From assembly GCA_030431775.1 (NCBI GenBank), contig JAUIHW010000011.1, positions 1-64,000 on the forward strand: a DNA stretch of 64,000 nt. Reading direction: 5' to 3'. Each line of letters starts with the position of its first letter. Within the stretch, counting starts at the first letter, position 1. The notes beneath the pieces are model-generated. The model did not search any database. It saw nothing but the letters and a program-made list of their open reading frames with translations, and was not told the origin of the DNA. The stretch comes from Gammaproteobacteria bacterium. Its GTDB lineage: Bacteria > Pseudomonadota > Gammaproteobacteria > Pseudomonadales > JAUIET01. The translations under genes were made by a program, and so were the position numbers. Shown piece after piece: positions 8,709-18,172 of the stretch.

Positions 8709-8804
8709 ATGTTGCAGTCTAATATTGCAAGCGGGGTGCGCTCGTACCGGTATGATCGTATCTCAATTAGCTAGGGCAGCCACCGCTACTTAAAGGGTAC
8801 TGTT

Positions 8805-10739
8805 TTGAACGATATGGCAAAAAACCTCATTCTCTGGACAATCATCGCGGCTGTGTTGCTGATGGTGTTTCAGAATCTCAATGTCAAAGCTCCCATCAAC
8901 GAGCTGGACTATTCCGAATTTGTTGCCCAGGTGCAGGCTGGCCAGGTGAACAAGGTCATCATTGATGGCCTGGAAATTTATGGTGAAACGGTCAATGGTG
9001 AGGCTTTTCAGACCGTTCGGCCCAATGTGGTTGATAACGGGCTGATGGGTGACTTACTGGACAACAATGTGTCGGTTGAAGGACGGGCGCCAGAAAAACA
9101 AAGCCTGCTAACGCAACTGCTGGTTGCCTGTTTCCCCATTTTGATCATTATCGCTGTGTTCATGTTTTTTATGCGCCAGATGCAAGGCGGCGCCGGTGGA
9201 CGTGGTGGTCCCATGAGTTTCGGCAAAAGCAAGGCGCGTCTGTTGGGTGAAGACCAGATCAAAACGACCTTTGCTGATGTGGCCGGCGTGGAAGAAGCCA
9301 AAGAAGATGTGAAGGAGCTGGTGGAATTTCTGCGTGATCCCAGCAAATTTCAACGGCTCGGTGGCAAGATTCCCCGTGGTGTATTGATGGTGGGCCAGCC
9401 GGGTACTGGTAAAACCCTGTTAGCCAAAGCGATTGCCGGTGAAGCGAAAGTGCCGTTCTTTTCCATATCCGGTTCCGACTTTGTGGAAATGTTTGTCGGT
9501 GTTGGTGCGAGCCGGGTTCGCGACATGTTTGAGCAGGCCAAGAAACAATCGCCCTGTATTATCTTCATTGACGAGATTGACGCGGTAGGCCGCCATCGTG
9601 GTGCCGGCCTCGGCGGCGGGCACGATGAGCGGGAACAAACCCTGAACCAGCTGCTGGTGGAAATGGACGGGTTTGAAGTGAACGACGGCGTGATTGTAAT
9701 CGCCGCCACCAACCGGCCGGACGTGCTGGACCCGGCCTTATTGCGCCCGGGCCGTTTCGACCGTCAGGTTGTGGTAGGCCTGCCCGATATTCGTGGCCGC
9801 GAACAGATTCTGAAAGTACATATGCGCAAAGTGCCGCTGGCCGACGATGTAGAGCCGTCTAAGATTGCGCGCGGAACGCCGGGTTTTTCCGGAGCAGACC
9901 TGGCCAACCTTGTGAATGAGGCGTCGCTGTTTGCGGCCCGGGCCAATCGTCGCACCGTGGGAATGGAGCAGTTTGAGAAAGCCAAAGACAAAATCATGAT
10001 GGGCGCCGAGCGCAAATCCATGGTGATGTCAGAAGATGAAAAACGAAATACAGCGTACCACGAAGCTGGTCACGCCATTGTCGGGCGTTTGGTGCCCGAG
10101 CATGATCCGGTGTACAAGGTCAGTATCATTCCGCGCGGGCGAGCGCTGGGTGTGACCATGTTTCTGCCGGAAGAAGACCGTTACAGCCACAGTCGTCGTG
10201 CGATCATAAGCCAGATTTGCAGTCTGTTTGGTGGCCGGATTGCTGAAGAGATGACCTTGGGCGCTGATGGGGTGACTACCGGTGCGGCCAATGATATTCA
10301 ACGCGCGACCGAGATTGCCCGCAATATGGTGACCAAGTGGGGGTTGTCTGAAAAGCTTGGCCCGTTGATGTATGACGAGGCGGACGAGGAAGTGTTTCTC
10401 GGGCGCAGCGCAGGGCAGAGCAATAAACACTACTCGCAAGGCACCGCCAAAGCGATCGATGAAGAAATTCGTCGTATCATCGATGACTGCTACGCGACCG
10501 CCGAGCAATTGTTGAAAGACAATGAAGACAAGCTGCACGTTATGTCCGACGCGTTGATGATGTATGAAACCCTGGACTCTGACCAGATTGATGACATCAT
10601 GGCCGGCCGGCCCGTGCGCGAGCCCAGCGACTGGGATTCGGGCGCGGGTGGCACGGGCGACAGTGTGGCGGCCGATTCGGCTGATGGCAGCGAGCCTGAC
10701 GAAAACACCGTGGGCGGCCCTGCAAGCGATACTCACTGA
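8805..10739 (+). CDS. ftsH: ATP-dependent zinc metalloprotease FtsH
   Basis: The protein (644 residues) is full-length FtsH. Two membrane segments (about residues 5-24 and 100-122) flank a periplasmic domain. The AAA+ module has Walker A GQPGTGKT (about 196-203), Walker [11 protein letters not shown] and the SRH; zinc-binding HEAGH is at about 419-423. Walker A has Gln in place of the more common Pro, a minor change. FtsH degrades misfolded membrane proteins, LpxC and heat-shock sigma. The TTG start at 8805 has AAGGG at good spacing; an ATG at 8814 (MAKNLILW, the form usually annotated) is the alternative. The acidic C-tail after residue 605 is typically variable. The folP gene follows after 20 bases. 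Confidence 0.98.
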   Translation: MNDMAKNLILWTIIAAVLLMVFQNLNVKAPINELDYSEFVAQVQAGQVNKVIIDGLEIYGETVNGEAFQTVRPNVVDNGLMGDLLDNNVSVEGRAPEKQSLLTQLLVACFPILIIIAVFMFFMRQMQGGAGGRGGPMSFGKSKARLLGEDQIKTTFADVAGVEEAKEDVKELVEFLRDPSKFQRLGGKIPRGVLMVGQPGTGKTLLAKAIAGEAKVPFFSISGSDFVEMFVGVGASRVRDMFEQAKKQSPCIIFIDEIDAVGRHRGAGLGGGHDEREQTLNQLLVEMDGFEVNDGVIVIAATNRPDVLDPALLRPGRFDRQVVVGLPDIRGREQILKVHMRKVPLADDVEPSKIARGTPGFSGADLANLVNEASLFAARANRRTVGMEQFEKAKDKIMMGAERKSMVMSEDEKRNTAYHEAGHAIVGRLVPEHDPVYKVSIIPRGRALGVTMFLPEEDRYSHSRRAIISQICSLFGGRIAEEMTLGADGVTTGAANDIQRATEIARNMVTKWGLSEKLGPLMYDEADEEVFLGRSAGQSNKHYSQGTAKAIDEEIRRIIDDCYATAEQLLKDNEDKLHVMSDALMMYETLDSDQIDDIMAGRPVREPSDWDSGAGGTGDSVAADSADGSEPDENTVGGPASDTH

Positions 10740-10759
10740 CTCCGTTAACTCACACGGCT

Positions 10760-11638
10760 GTGGAGCAGGCTCCCGTACTGCTGGCGGGTGATCGACGGAT
10801 AGCCCTGGGTGGCAGAGCGCAGGTCATGGCTATTTTGAATGTCACCCCTGACTCCTTCTCGGACGGCGGAGAGCTTTTTGCCGCGGGTAGCCTGTCGCTA
10901 GACCGGGTAATGCGCCGCGCCGAAGCCATGGTGCACGCCGGTGCTGATTGGTTTGATATCGGTGGGGAATCCACTCGCCCGGGAGCAGCACAGGTTACCG
11001 CGAGCGAAGAAGCCGACCGGGTGCTGCCCGTGGTGAAGGCTCTGGTCGAGCGCTTTGACTTGCCCGTTTCCGTGGATACCAGTACCCCAACATTGATGCT
11101 GGCCGCAGCAGAAGCGGGTGCGTCCATGATTAACGATGTTCGTGCACTGCAACGCCCGGGTGCACTGGAAGCCGCTGCGCAGACTGATCTGGCAGTCTGC
11201 CTGATGCACATGCAAGGTCAGCCCGGTACCATGCAGACCGCGCCCAGCTACCAGAATGTCTGCGCCGAAGTAAGTGCTTACTTGCAAGCCAGGGCTTCGG
11301 CCTGTGTTGATGCGGGAATTGACCGGCAAAGAATACTGATCGATCCGGGCTTTGGTTTTGGCAAAACTCTCGCGCACAATCTGAGCCTGTTCCGGGCCGT
11401 GATGGATAACGCAGGGTGGCCTTTCCCGTTGTTGATTGGTGTCTCTCGAAAGTCAATGTTTGGGTCTATACTTTCTAACGAAGCGGCCCGGAATGACGCC
11501 AAACAACGTCTTTCCGCAAGTCTGGCGCTGGCGGCGCTGGCTGCTTACAGTGGCGTGGCCATGATACGCGTGCACGATGTGCGGGAGACACGTGACGTGG
11601 TGGAAGTCATCGAGGCTTTGCAGACAGTTGGGGAATAG
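10760..11638 (+). CDS. folP: Dihydropteroate synthase
   Basis: The 292-residue protein has all dihydropteroate synthase signatures: MAILNVTPDSFSDGG near residue 23, DIGGESTRPGA, the PVSVDTSTP strand, MINDVRAL, LMHMQGQPGTMQ, ILIDPGFGFGKT and LLIGVSRKS. It joins 6-hydroxymethyl-dihydropterin pyrophosphate to p-aminobenzoate in folate synthesis and is the sulfonamide target. The GTG start at 10760 is 20 bases after the ftsH stop; ftsH-folP-glmM is the common gammaproteobacterial order, so the three are probably cotranscribed. Confidence 0.97.
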   Translation: MEQAPVLLAGDRRIALGGRAQVMAILNVTPDSFSDGGELFAAGSLSLDRVMRRAEAMVHAGADWFDIGGESTRPGAAQVTASEEADRVLPVVKALVERFDLPVSVDTSTPTLMLAAAEAGASMINDVRALQRPGALEAAAQTDLAVCLMHMQGQPGTMQTAPSYQNVCAEVSAYLQARASACVDAGIDRQRILIDPGFGFGKTLAHNLSLFRAVMDNAGWPFPLLIGVSRKSMFGSILSNEAARNDAKQRLSASLALAALAAYSGVAMIRVHDVRETRDVVEVIEALQTVGE

Positions 11639-11709
11639 TGCCGACTGATAACGGCAGTTGGAATACATCGGGTGGTTGACTGGCCCGGGCACAAGACGGA
11701 CTGAACTTC

Positions 11710-13065
11710 ATGGCAGATAAAAAATATTTCGGTACAGACGGTATTCGCGGGCGGGTTGGTAATGATGTGATCAACCCGGAGTTTGTGCTCAAGCTCGGTT
11801 GGGCGGTTGGCAAGGTGTTTTCTGAAGAGCGGCGGGGTAAGTCGTCTCTCGGCAGAGTGCTGATCGGCAAGGACACGCGTATTTCCGGTTACATGTTTGA
11901 ATCGGCATTGGAGGCGGGGCTGGTCGCAGCTGGAATCGATGTTGCCTTGTTGGGCCCGATGCCAACGCCCGCAATTGCCTATCTAACCCGCACCTTTAAT
12001 GCCCAGGCCGGTATTGTGATCAGCGCCTCGCACAATCCATACCACGACAACGGTATCAAGTTCTTCTCGCGTGCGGGCACCAAGCTGCCGGATGAGTTGG
12101 AGCTGCGAGTGGAAAGCCAGCTTGATATGCCGATGTCGACGGTCGATTCGGACCAGCTCGGCAAGGTGGCGCGAATTGAGGACGCCGCAGGCCGCTATAT
12201 CGAATTCTGTAAAAGCACGACCCCAAAAGGTTTCAACCTGGATGGGCTGACCATAGTGGTGGATTGTGCCAATGGTGCGACCTACCACGTTGCACCTGCC
12301 GTACTTAAGGAGCTGGGTGCCCGGGTAATAGCCATTGGCGCGGACCCAGATGGTATCAATATAAACGCGGGGGTGGGCTCAACCAGCCCGGAGCTATTGC
12401 AGAAAACGGTGGTTGAGCAGAGAGCTGATCTTGGAATAGCGCTGGATGGTGATGGCGACCGGGTGCTGATGGTTGATCATGCGGGCGACCTGGTGGACGG
12501 CGATGAACTTTTATATGTGATTGCCTGTAACAAAGTGCGTGAGCACGGCAGTTTTGATGGCGTCGTGGGCACGCTGATGTCCAATCTCGGCTTCGAGCTG
12601 GCCTTGAATGAACTCGGTGTTCCGTTTGCTCGTGCCAAGGTGGGCGACCGCTACGTGGTTGAAATGATGCGCCAGCACAAATGGTCGCTGGGGGGTGAAA
12701 GCTCCGGACACATAATCTGTGGCGATGAAACCACAACCGGAGACGGCATTGTCGCTGCGTTGCAGGTACTCACGGCGGTTCGCGAAAGTGAACGCAACCT
12801 TCGGGAATTGCGCTCGGGCATGAACAAGTTCCCGCAGCGTATGATCAACGTAAAACTGAGTGGCAAGATCGACCTGGATGACCAGCCCGCCATTCTGTCG
12901 GCAGTCAATGAAGCCGAAAACCAGCTCGGCAAGAAGGGCCGGGTTTTGCTTCGCCCTTCCGGCACCGAGCCCGTCGTTCGGGTAATGGTTGAAGGCGAAG
13001 ACGAACCTTTGGTGGGCAAGCTGGCAGAAGAGCTGGCGGGCGTGGTCGAGCGCTCAGTGGCCTGA
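11710..13065 (+). CDS. glmM: Phosphoglucosamine mutase
   Basis: The protein (451 residues) has GlmM length and order of motifs. [13 protein letters not shown] is at the N-terminus; [19 protein letters not shown] holds the phosphorylated active-site serine; [11 protein letters not shown] is the metal-binding loop; [19 protein letters not shown] is the sugar-binding loop; [15 protein letters not shown] binds phosphate. It converts glucosamine-6-phosphate to glucosamine-1-phosphate for UDP-GlcNAc, peptidoglycan and LPS synthesis. It lies 71 bases after folP in the conserved ftsH-folP-glmM-tpiA-secG row. Confidence 0.98.
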   Translation: MADKKYFGTDGIRGRVGNDVINPEFVLKLGWAVGKVFSEERRGKSSLGRVLIGKDTRISGYMFESALEAGLVAAGIDVALLGPMPTPAIAYLTRTFNAQAGIVISASHNPYHDNGIKFFSRAGTKLPDELELRVESQLDMPMSTVDSDQLGKVARIEDAAGRYIEFCKSTTPKGFNLDGLTIVVDCANGATYHVAPAVLKELGARVIAIGADPDGININAGVGSTSPELLQKTVVEQRADLGIALDGDGDRVLMVDHAGDLVDGDELLYVIACNKVREHGSFDGVVGTLMSNLGFELALNELGVPFARAKVGDRYVVEMMRQHKWSLGGESSGHIICGDETTTGDGIVAALQVLTAVRESERNLRELRSGMNKFPQRMINVKLSGKIDLDDQPAILSAVNEAENQLGKKGRVLLRPSGTEPVVRVMVEGEDEPLVGKLAEELAGVVERSVA

Positions 13066-13212
13066 TCAAGCGCCCAGAAGTAAAGCCTGGCTGCAAATCG
13101 ATTCAAGGCCCCGCTCTCAGCCCGCTTGTATGTTCAAAGTGGCTCCGGTACCATGTGCGGCCGCTAAATTGCGCCCGATTTGTGTGACAACCGGGGTGCC
13201 TGGAGGCCTGAT

Positions 13213-13968
13213 ATGCGAAAGCCGCTGGTAGTTGGCAACTGGAAACTGAATGGTTCCCGGTCAATGCTGACGTCGCTCATCCAGAATATCCGTGAAAATC
13301 GCGATCAGGCGGGGGCCACTGAATTGGCCGTTTGTCCGCCAGTTGTGTACTTGCCGTTGGCACAGGAGCTGCTGGCAGGAAGCGACATCGGCCTGGGCGC
13401 GCAGAATTGTGCGACTGCAGAGAGTGGCGCTTACACGGGTGAAGTTGCGGCGCCGATGCTGGCTGAATTTGGCTGTCGTTTTGTGTTGCTCGGGCATTCC
13501 GAGCGGCGAACCTTGTACGGCGAGTCCGACCAGGATGTGGTTGCCAAACTGGCGCAGGTTCTGGCAGCGGGGTTACAGCCGATAGTGTGCCTGGGTGAAA
13601 CCCTTGAGCAGCGGGATGCGGGCCAGACGCTGGCGGTGGTCGGTGCACAGCTGGAAGCGGTACTGGCCGCTTACTCGACGAGCGAGCTGGCCACCCTGTG
13701 TCTTGCCTATGAGCCGGTGTGGGCTATTGGTACCGGGCGCACGGCGACACCGGAGCAGGCGCAGGAAGTACATGCTGCCTTGCGCGGGCAAGTGGCGTCG
13801 AAAGACGCTGAACTGGCGCAGGGGCTGAGAATTTTGTACGGCGGCAGTGTCAAAGCTGGTAATGCCAGCGAGCTGCTCGGTCAAGCGGATATCGACGGCG
13901 GCCTGATTGGCGGAGCGTCGCTGAATGGTGAAGAATTTATTGCAATTGGCGCAGCGGCGCCGGTATAG
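13213..13968 (+). CDS. tpiA: Triosephosphate isomerase
   Basis: The ATG at 13213, preceded by CTGGAGGCC, gives a 251-residue enzyme. VVGNWKLNGS carries the catalytic Lys/Asn region, FVLLGHSERR the electrophilic His, CLAYEPVWAIGTG the catalytic Glu and loop 6, and ILYGGSVKAGNA and GGLIGGASL the phosphate-binding loops. It interconverts dihydroxyacetone phosphate and glyceraldehyde-3-phosphate in the cytoplasm. The 33 bases of open frame before the ATG have no family similarity, which is why the later start was chosen. Its place between glmM and secG is usual in Pseudomonas-like genomes. Confidence 0.98.
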   Translation: MRKPLVVGNWKLNGSRSMLTSLIQNIRENRDQAGATELAVCPPVVYLPLAQELLAGSDIGLGAQNCATAESGAYTGEVAAPMLAEFGCRFVLLGHSERRTLYGESDQDVVAKLAQVLAAGLQPIVCLGETLEQRDAGQTLAVVGAQLEAVLAAYSTSELATLCLAYEPVWAIGTGRTATPEQAQEVHAALRGQVASKDAELAQGLRILYGGSVKAGNASELLGQADIDGGLIGGASLNGEEFIAIGAAAPV

Positions 13969-13980
13969 CGGGTAGAAAAT

Positions 13981-14412
13981 ATGGGTCTTGAACAGCTTGT
14001 TCTGATTGCGCACGTACTGATCGCAATCGGCATTGTGGCGTTAATTTTACTGCAACAGGGCAAGGGCGCGGACGCCGGCGCATCCTTCGGCTCTGGTGCC
14101 TCACAAACTGTTTTTGGAAGCTCCGGCAGCGGAAATTTCCTGACTCGCAGCACGGCAATGCTGGCAACTCTGTTTTTTGCCACGAGCTTTGCGCTGGCGA
14201 TTTTTGCCAAGCAGAATGCTGCAGTCGACGTCAACGCGGCCTTGCCTTCGCAGGAAGTCATTGAGGCGCAAGCTGGTGGCGCGGGCGACGTGCCCTCACC
14301 AGAGGCAGTCGGTGAAACTGATGTACCAATTTTGGATGCCAGCGACATTCCTGTGGCACCTGCTGGTGATGGTGACATTGGTAATACCGACGACATTCCG
14401 GTCAGTCAGTAA
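13981..14412 (+). CDS. secG: Preprotein translocase subunit SecG
   Basis: The 143-residue protein has two membrane segments (about residues 5-23 and 55-76) joined by the conserved QQGKGADAGASFGSGASQTVFGS loop of SecG. It is a partner of SecY and SecE in the inner-membrane translocase. The C-terminal tail after residue 80 is acidic and Ala/Gly/Pro-rich, a variable periplasmic-facing extension seen in longer members. It lies 12 bases after tpiA and directly before tRNA-Leu, as in related genomes. Confidence 0.95.
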   Translation: MGLEQLVLIAHVLIAIGIVALILLQQGKGADAGASFGSGASQTVFGSSGSGNFLTRSTAMLATLFFATSFALAIFAKQNAAVDVNAALPSQEVIEAQAGGAGDVPSPEAVGETDVPILDASDIPVAPAGDGDIGNTDDIPVSQ

Positions 14413-14421
14413 ATGGTTTAT

Positions 14422-14506
14422 GCCCAAGTGGTGGAATTGGTAGACACGCTATCTTGAGGGGGTAGTGGCGAAAGCCGTGCCGGTTCAAGTCCGGCCTTGG
14501 GCACCA
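14422..14506 (+). tRNA. leuU: tRNA-Leu(GAG)
   Basis: The 85-base gene includes the encoded CCA. The acceptor stem is GCCCAAG / CTTGGGC, the D-arm has GGTAGAC, the anticodon stem is CTATC / GGTAG with loop TTGAGGG giving GAG, there is a long variable arm as expected of tRNA-Leu, and the T-arm has GGTTCAAGTCC. It follows secG directly and is a common insertion site for integrases; the island on its 3' side carries an integrase remnant. Confidence 0.96.
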
Positions 14507-14510
14507 TTCA

Positions 14511-14582
14511 GGATTTAGCTATATCCGGCTAAATCCAACTTTATCTTGCTAATCAATGACTTAGGCTTCCCCCTTGAGGGGG
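14511..14582. repeat. Hairpins and anticodon-loop copy after tRNA-Leu
   Basis: GGATTTAGC (14511-14519) pairs with GCTAAATCC (14528-14536), a possible tRNA terminator hairpin without a strong T-run. Further on, CCCCC-TTGA-GGGGG (14569-14582) contains CTTGAGGGGG, an exact copy of the anticodon-loop region of tRNA-Leu at 14453-14462. This may be a trace of integration. The rest of 14507-14684 holds two TACGAAC direct copies (14630-14636, 14652-14658), possibly integrase arm sites, and no gene. Confidence 0.45.
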
Positions 14583-14684
14583 ATGGCAGCTACATTACTT
14601 GCCATATTCAGCCGTAATTCGCGTGATTTTACGAACAAATTGCGAATGAATTACGAACGCGCTCATGCGTGAGAGGAAACTGAT

Positions 14685-14924
14685 ATGGCAAGCCTGCGTA
14701 AACTCAAAAACAAGCGCTTTCTAGCGGAAGTCAGAAAGCATGGTTGTTACAAATCCAAAACCTTTGATGCCAAGGTTCAGGCGATGGCCTGGATTGCGGA
14801 AACGGAAGCGAGTCTCGCACCGGAGGGAATGATACACGGCAAGGTACTTGCCGATGCTCTGTCCCGTTACCACCAAGTTTGCGCTTGTTTGTTTTGGACT
14901 TGGTACTTTTTTTCTTGTGGTTAG
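14685..14924 (+). pseudogene. Truncated tyrosine integrase (N-terminal remnant)
   Basis: The 79-residue product begins like the N-terminal DNA-binding domain of tRNA-associated phage or island integrases (MASLRKLKNKRFLAEVRKHG, SKTFDAKVQAMAWIAETE) and reaches the start of the core-binding domain (LADALSRYHQ), then runs into unrelated hydrophobic residues and a stop. The whole catalytic domain with R-K-HxxR-H-Y is missing. A good ribosome site (AGAGGAAAC) precedes the ATG. Its place 178 bases after tRNA-Leu, reading away from it, is typical for an integrase that used that tRNA as attB. The truncation means the tRNA-proximal end of the island is fixed unless another recombinase acts. Confidence 0.75.
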
Positions 14925-14998
14925 AAACACGTTTAAATCTGACTATCATAGAAAGACAGCGACATCGTCAGACAGTGAGTAATTATTCATAACGTATA

Positions 14999-15724
14999 TT
15001 ATTCTAGCAACCAGTCACCATACGCTTGAATATTAATCATCGGCACAGTGCCACTGAATTGCAGCTCAGAGATCAACTTGAATAAGAAGGCTGTTGCAGC
15101 TTTCGTCTCAGTCTGCACGTTAAACTGATCGCTTTCATTGTCATGATAGAAATATCCATGGCTTGCGACACAGCCTATATTTAGCAAAGAGTTGTGTTTC
15201 TCCATTTCTAGTTGATTTTTCAACGGCTCTCCCAGTGCGGGATTCCAGTCACTTTCCAGTGCTAAAATGCCACCCATGATAGGAATCAGTGGTTTTGGCG
15301 GGTATACACCGCCAGCATGTGGAATTGGTAAAGATGTCCGGTGTAGACTTCGAACGCTCTTAGCTTTCTCCTGCGCGTATTTAATCATCCCCAGGTTTAA
15401 AGTTTGCTTTGCTTCAAACACGGCATAGACACTTTCTGCAGGAATGATGGTTTGATCTTGATAATAAAATACAAATGGCGAATATTGCCGGTCAAAAACT
15501 ACCACATCAATTTGATCGCTAAAGACTCCATTACTATCGACAACAAAAGCGTTTGCTGCCTGATATCTTTTCGGAAGATAGGTATTTAGCAGGTCTAACC
15601 ATACCTTCTCACTACCATCTCCCTTTGCTCCAGGATGTGCGATAGATTTACGTACCGTAGATAATTGATGTTCAATATCTTTGTGAAGATTTTTTAGTAA
15701 CTCCGGGAGTGACCAATCACTCAT
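14999..15724 (-). CDS. nucC: CBASS effector endonuclease NucC
   Basis: The protein (241 residues) matches NucC in length and throughout its sequence. The restriction-endonuclease-type active site falls at Asp73 (QIDVVVFD), Glu104 and Lys106 (AVFEAKQ), the same numbers as in the characterised Escherichia coli enzyme, and Tyr81, next to the ligand pocket, is kept. In known systems NucC is a homotrimer that joins into a hexamer on binding cyclic tri-AMP and then cuts double-stranded DNA without sequence choice, killing the infected cell. It is the last gene of a four-gene operon (cdnC-cap7-cap6-nucC), two bases after cap6. The HPGAKGDGSEKVW and TSLPIPHAGGVYPPKPLIPI segments are also diagnostic. 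Confidence 0.94.
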   Translation of the reverse strand: MSDWSLPELLKNLHKDIEHQLSTVRKSIAHPGAKGDGSEKVWLDLLNTYLPKRYQAANAFVVDSNGVFSDQIDVVVFDRQYSPFVFYYQDQTIIPAESVYAVFEAKQTLNLGMIKYAQEKAKSVRSLHRTSLPIPHAGGVYPPKPLIPIMGGILALESDWNPALGEPLKNQLEMEKHNSLLNIGCVASHGYFYHDNESDQFNVQTETKAATAFLFKLISELQFSGTVPMINIQAYGDWLLE

Positions 15725-15726
15725 AT

Positions 15727-16659
15727 TTACTTCTCCAGAAATGGTGGTGTTGGCTCAATTCTTTGAGCGACCCTGAGAGCGCGGTCAGGTGTGATGGCCT
15801 TACTCGGATAGGCATCTAAAACGATGGCAGGTATTAGCCTTTGTGTAAGATCAGAAAAAGTAAATCCATATTTCCTATCCCCGTAAGGCCCTGTCGCTTC
15901 AACAACAGAATTTATCTGCGGCTGTGAAAACCCCAGTTGTGATAGTGGGGTATGAAGCACCGAGAAGCGTTGCTCTGTGTCCGGCCTATGGAATGTGAGT
16001 ATGTCTGCCGCACGTCTTTGGATAGCAGGATCAAGGGCATTCAGGCGATTTGTACACATAATAACTGCGGCTGGAAGCTGCCCGTTGGCAATCCGGTCAA
16101 TACCCCGGATAAACGCATTCACTCCGGCTTTGTCTTCGTGGTGCATCTGTGATGCTTCCCTGGACTGCGCCAAAGCATCAGCCTCATCAACCAGAAGAAT
16201 TACGCCGCCCCGAGATGCGCCGTTTGAAGACTTTAACTTCTGCGCTTCATTTACCGTGTATTCAAATGCACTGGAAATTAACTGTGTCATTTCACCGACT
16301 CGTCCTTGTCCACGACTGGAAAGGCTTAATGGTAGAAGAGTGATATCAATGTCTTCCTGACGTGCTATCGCATCACCAATCGTTTCAGCCAACTCGGACT
16401 TACCAGAGCCAACATCACCAGCCAATACAACAAGCGGTGGGCGCCGCAGAATCATATTTACGAGCTGGTCTGCTCCTGAATGGTGTCTTGCCGCCCATTG
16501 TTTTAGTCCTTGTGGATTTACCAACAGAGATAGCATTTTAGTTAGCCTGTCTTTGTGTTCATCAAGGCCAACCAGCCGATTAAGCCGCTCTTGTGCATCG
16601 AAATCGGGATAGGTTTTCGCAGCTTCAAAAAGGCCACTCATCGCTGTTGCTGTGTTCAT
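15727..16659 (-). CDS. cap6: TRIP13/Pch2-like AAA+ ATPase of CBASS
   Basis: The 310-residue protein is a single AAA+ module. Walker A is GDVGSGKS (81-88), Walker B ILLVDEAD (154-161), and sensor/arginine motifs follow in MCTNRLNALDPAIQRRAAD. In type III CBASS this TRIP13 relative remodels the HORMA protein: it separates HORMA from the nucleotide cyclase and so switches the system off until infection. Its start overlaps the HORMA gene stop by one base and its stop is two bases before nucC, so the four genes form a single tight operon. The family assignment rests on both the motifs and the exact neighbours. Confidence 0.92.
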   Translation of the reverse strand: MNTATAMSGLFEAAKTYPDFDAQERLNRLVGLDEHKDRLTKMLSLLVNPQGLKQWAARHHSGADQLVNMILRRPPLVVLAGDVGSGKSELAETIGDAIARQEDIDITLLPLSLSSRGQGRVGEMTQLISSAFEYTVNEAQKLKSSNGASRGGVILLVDEADALAQSREASQMHHEDKAGVNAFIRGIDRIANGQLPAAVIMCTNRLNALDPAIQRRAADILTFHRPDTEQRFSVLHTPLSQLGFSQPQINSVVEATGPYGDRKYGFTFSDLTQRLIPAIVLDAYPSKAITPDRALRVAQRIEPTPPFLEK

Positions 16660-17168
16660 TAAAAACTCCTTACGCTGGAACGTGATAATGATTTTCCTCC
16701 CGATGAATAGGTTTTATCATCCTCGATATAACCATCTATTCCCGGTGTATCAGCAGTCCCCCGATCAAAAGGCAATGTGTTGTTAAACTGCTCTTTTTCA
16801 CTTTCACTAAGGTCAAACCACGCGCTTGAGTATTCAAGGTAGCTATAAAACGAAGCCCCGGAAACATCCCGACCCGGTCTAACTCTACCCGGATCATCAT
16901 CGGCTGAGTGTTCAATGTCTATTGCACGATATATCAGGGTCGGCTCTATCCAGTTTCCGTTTTTCCTGAATCCATATGAAACTTTTTCCATATATCCGTG
17001 TTTTAGATATTGAGTTATTTCCTCCTCAAATTTTTCTATTTTGCTGTCACTGGGATAACCATAAAAACGTTGCATACGTTTAAGGTCTGTTGCCACCTTA
17101 GATGCGAGGCGTCTAGCATGGGTAATCGTAAATGTTTTGGATTCTGTTTCGGTAACACTAAAGCTCAT
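16659..17168 (-). CDS. cap7: Bacterial HORMA domain protein of CBASS
   Basis: The 169-residue protein has the length and layout of the single-HORMA (HORMA1) CBASS proteins: an N-terminal helix with THARRLASKVATDLKRMQRFYG, a central strand region (GNWIEPTLIYRAIDI), and a flexible, Ser/Lys/Arg-rich C-terminal tail (GGKSLSRSSVRSF) that would serve as the safety-belt or closure segment. In the known system the HORMA protein recognises a phage-derived peptide, closes around it and activates the nucleotide cyclase; Cap6 reopens it. HORMA proteins are poorly conserved, so the call relies partly on its position between a CdnC and a TRIP13 gene. It is 11 bases after cdnC. Confidence 0.88.
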   Translation of the reverse strand: MSFSVTETESKTFTITHARRLASKVATDLKRMQRFYGYPSDSKIEKFEEEITQYLKHGYMEKVSYGFRKNGNWIEPTLIYRAIDIEHSADDDPGRVRPGRDVSGASFYSYLEYSSAWFDLSESEKEQFNNTLPFDRGTADTPGIDGYIEDDKTYSSGGKSLSRSSVRSF

Positions 17169-17179
17169 TGCTGCTCACC

Positions 17180-18145
17180 TCACACCTGAAATGAAGGCCC
17201 AAAGACCTTTTGCCAGTAATATACGGTTTCTTGCTTAGAAGTCGCCGCGAGTGCTGAATCAATAGCGTCCCCGGCATCAAGCGCTGCATCAACGATCATG
17301 TCGGCCTGCGCATTCGTATACAAGTCACTCACGTTGTTCTCTTCATTGACGGGATCAATTATTTTAACTGGTGTTGTAATCGAACCAACTTTGTCTGGAG
17401 AATAATAGTCACTGAATACAATCAGTTCGCGCATGGCTGTTGTGGCGATATAGGTAAAGAAACTTTGCAGAGCCTCCGGGTAGTCAAAAAAACTCACGCC
17501 GTTGTCACTAAGCTTCGCAAGAATTAGTTCGATCATGAACGACTTGAAACGGAATCCATCCTTCTCACGTTTTTCTTTGCGTGCCCAATATTTTACTAAT
17601 CGAACAACCTGCGCAAAGTTCTGGTCATGCTTCTGCTTTCGCTTCTTAATAAAATCAAGATGAAGGGGAATACTGGTCTTCAGAAATGAGCCATCGTCCT
17701 GACTTACAAGATTCCCGTACCAGTTATCATCACCGTAATAAAGAATGGGGACGATATCGACATCAAGCCCTGAGCCTTTAAACGATACGGTAATGCTGTA
17801 GGTCTGTGGTTTTACCTGGTCGGGAGAGAAATTGGGGAATGCTTTACGCAGTCTCTCAGCGATGTATTCCAGCAATTTGGGAATGTCGGAAGGAGCATCT
17901 GCACCACTCACATAGCAGGCCACATCAATATCATTGAGTGTCCGAAGCGCTGTGCCCTTAGCCAGACTGCCGGACAACATCATCTTTTTAAGCGAGAAAT
18001 CCGGGTGTTCATTGAGGTAACTCTCCACTTTTTCCCTCAGTCTCCGTGCTTGCGCGCGGTATTCTTTGGCTTTGTCTGCGGGAAGATTCACCTTGTTTTG
18101 TGCGAAATCCGCTATGTCTTTGTGGCTCACGTGGTCGCGTGACAT
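17180..18145 (-). CDS. cdnC: CD-NTase CdnC, cyclic oligonucleotide synthase of CBASS
   Basis: From the ATG at 18145 (AGAGGT seven bases before) the protein has 321 residues. The nucleotidyltransferase motif is LSGSLAKGTALRTLNDIDVA with Gly59-Ser60 and catalytic Asp72 and Asp74; a third Asp is in GLDVDIVPI (about 128-130). The OAS-like C-terminal helical domain follows (YWARKEKREKDGFRFKSFMIELILAKL). Sequence and length agree with the clade C enzyme that makes cyclic tri-AMP when bound to a closed HORMA protein on DNA. Its product would activate NucC, encoded at the end of the same operon. An in-frame start at 18190 lies inside the operator region and is unlikely. Confidence 0.94.
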   Translation of the reverse strand: MSRDHVSHKDIADFAQNKVNLPADKAKEYRAQARRLREKVESYLNEHPDFSLKKMMLSGSLAKGTALRTLNDIDVACYVSGADAPSDIPKLLEYIAERLRKAFPNFSPDQVKPQTYSITVSFKGSGLDVDIVPILYYGDDNWYGNLVSQDDGSFLKTSIPLHLDFIKKRKQKHDQNFAQVVRLVKYWARKEKREKDGFRFKSFMIELILAKLSDNGVSFFDYPEALQSFFTYIATTAMRELIVFSDYYSPDKVGSITTPVKIIDPVNEENNVSDLYTNAQADMIVDAALDAGDAIDSALAATSKQETVYYWQKVFGPSFQV

Positions 18146-18172
18146 GTGCATACCTCTATAGAAATACCCAAA

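Noticed and set aside
10029-10736. A long open frame antisense to ftsH.
   Set aside because: It lies wholly inside ftsH, which is complete and conserved; its composition is that of a reverse-strand shadow.
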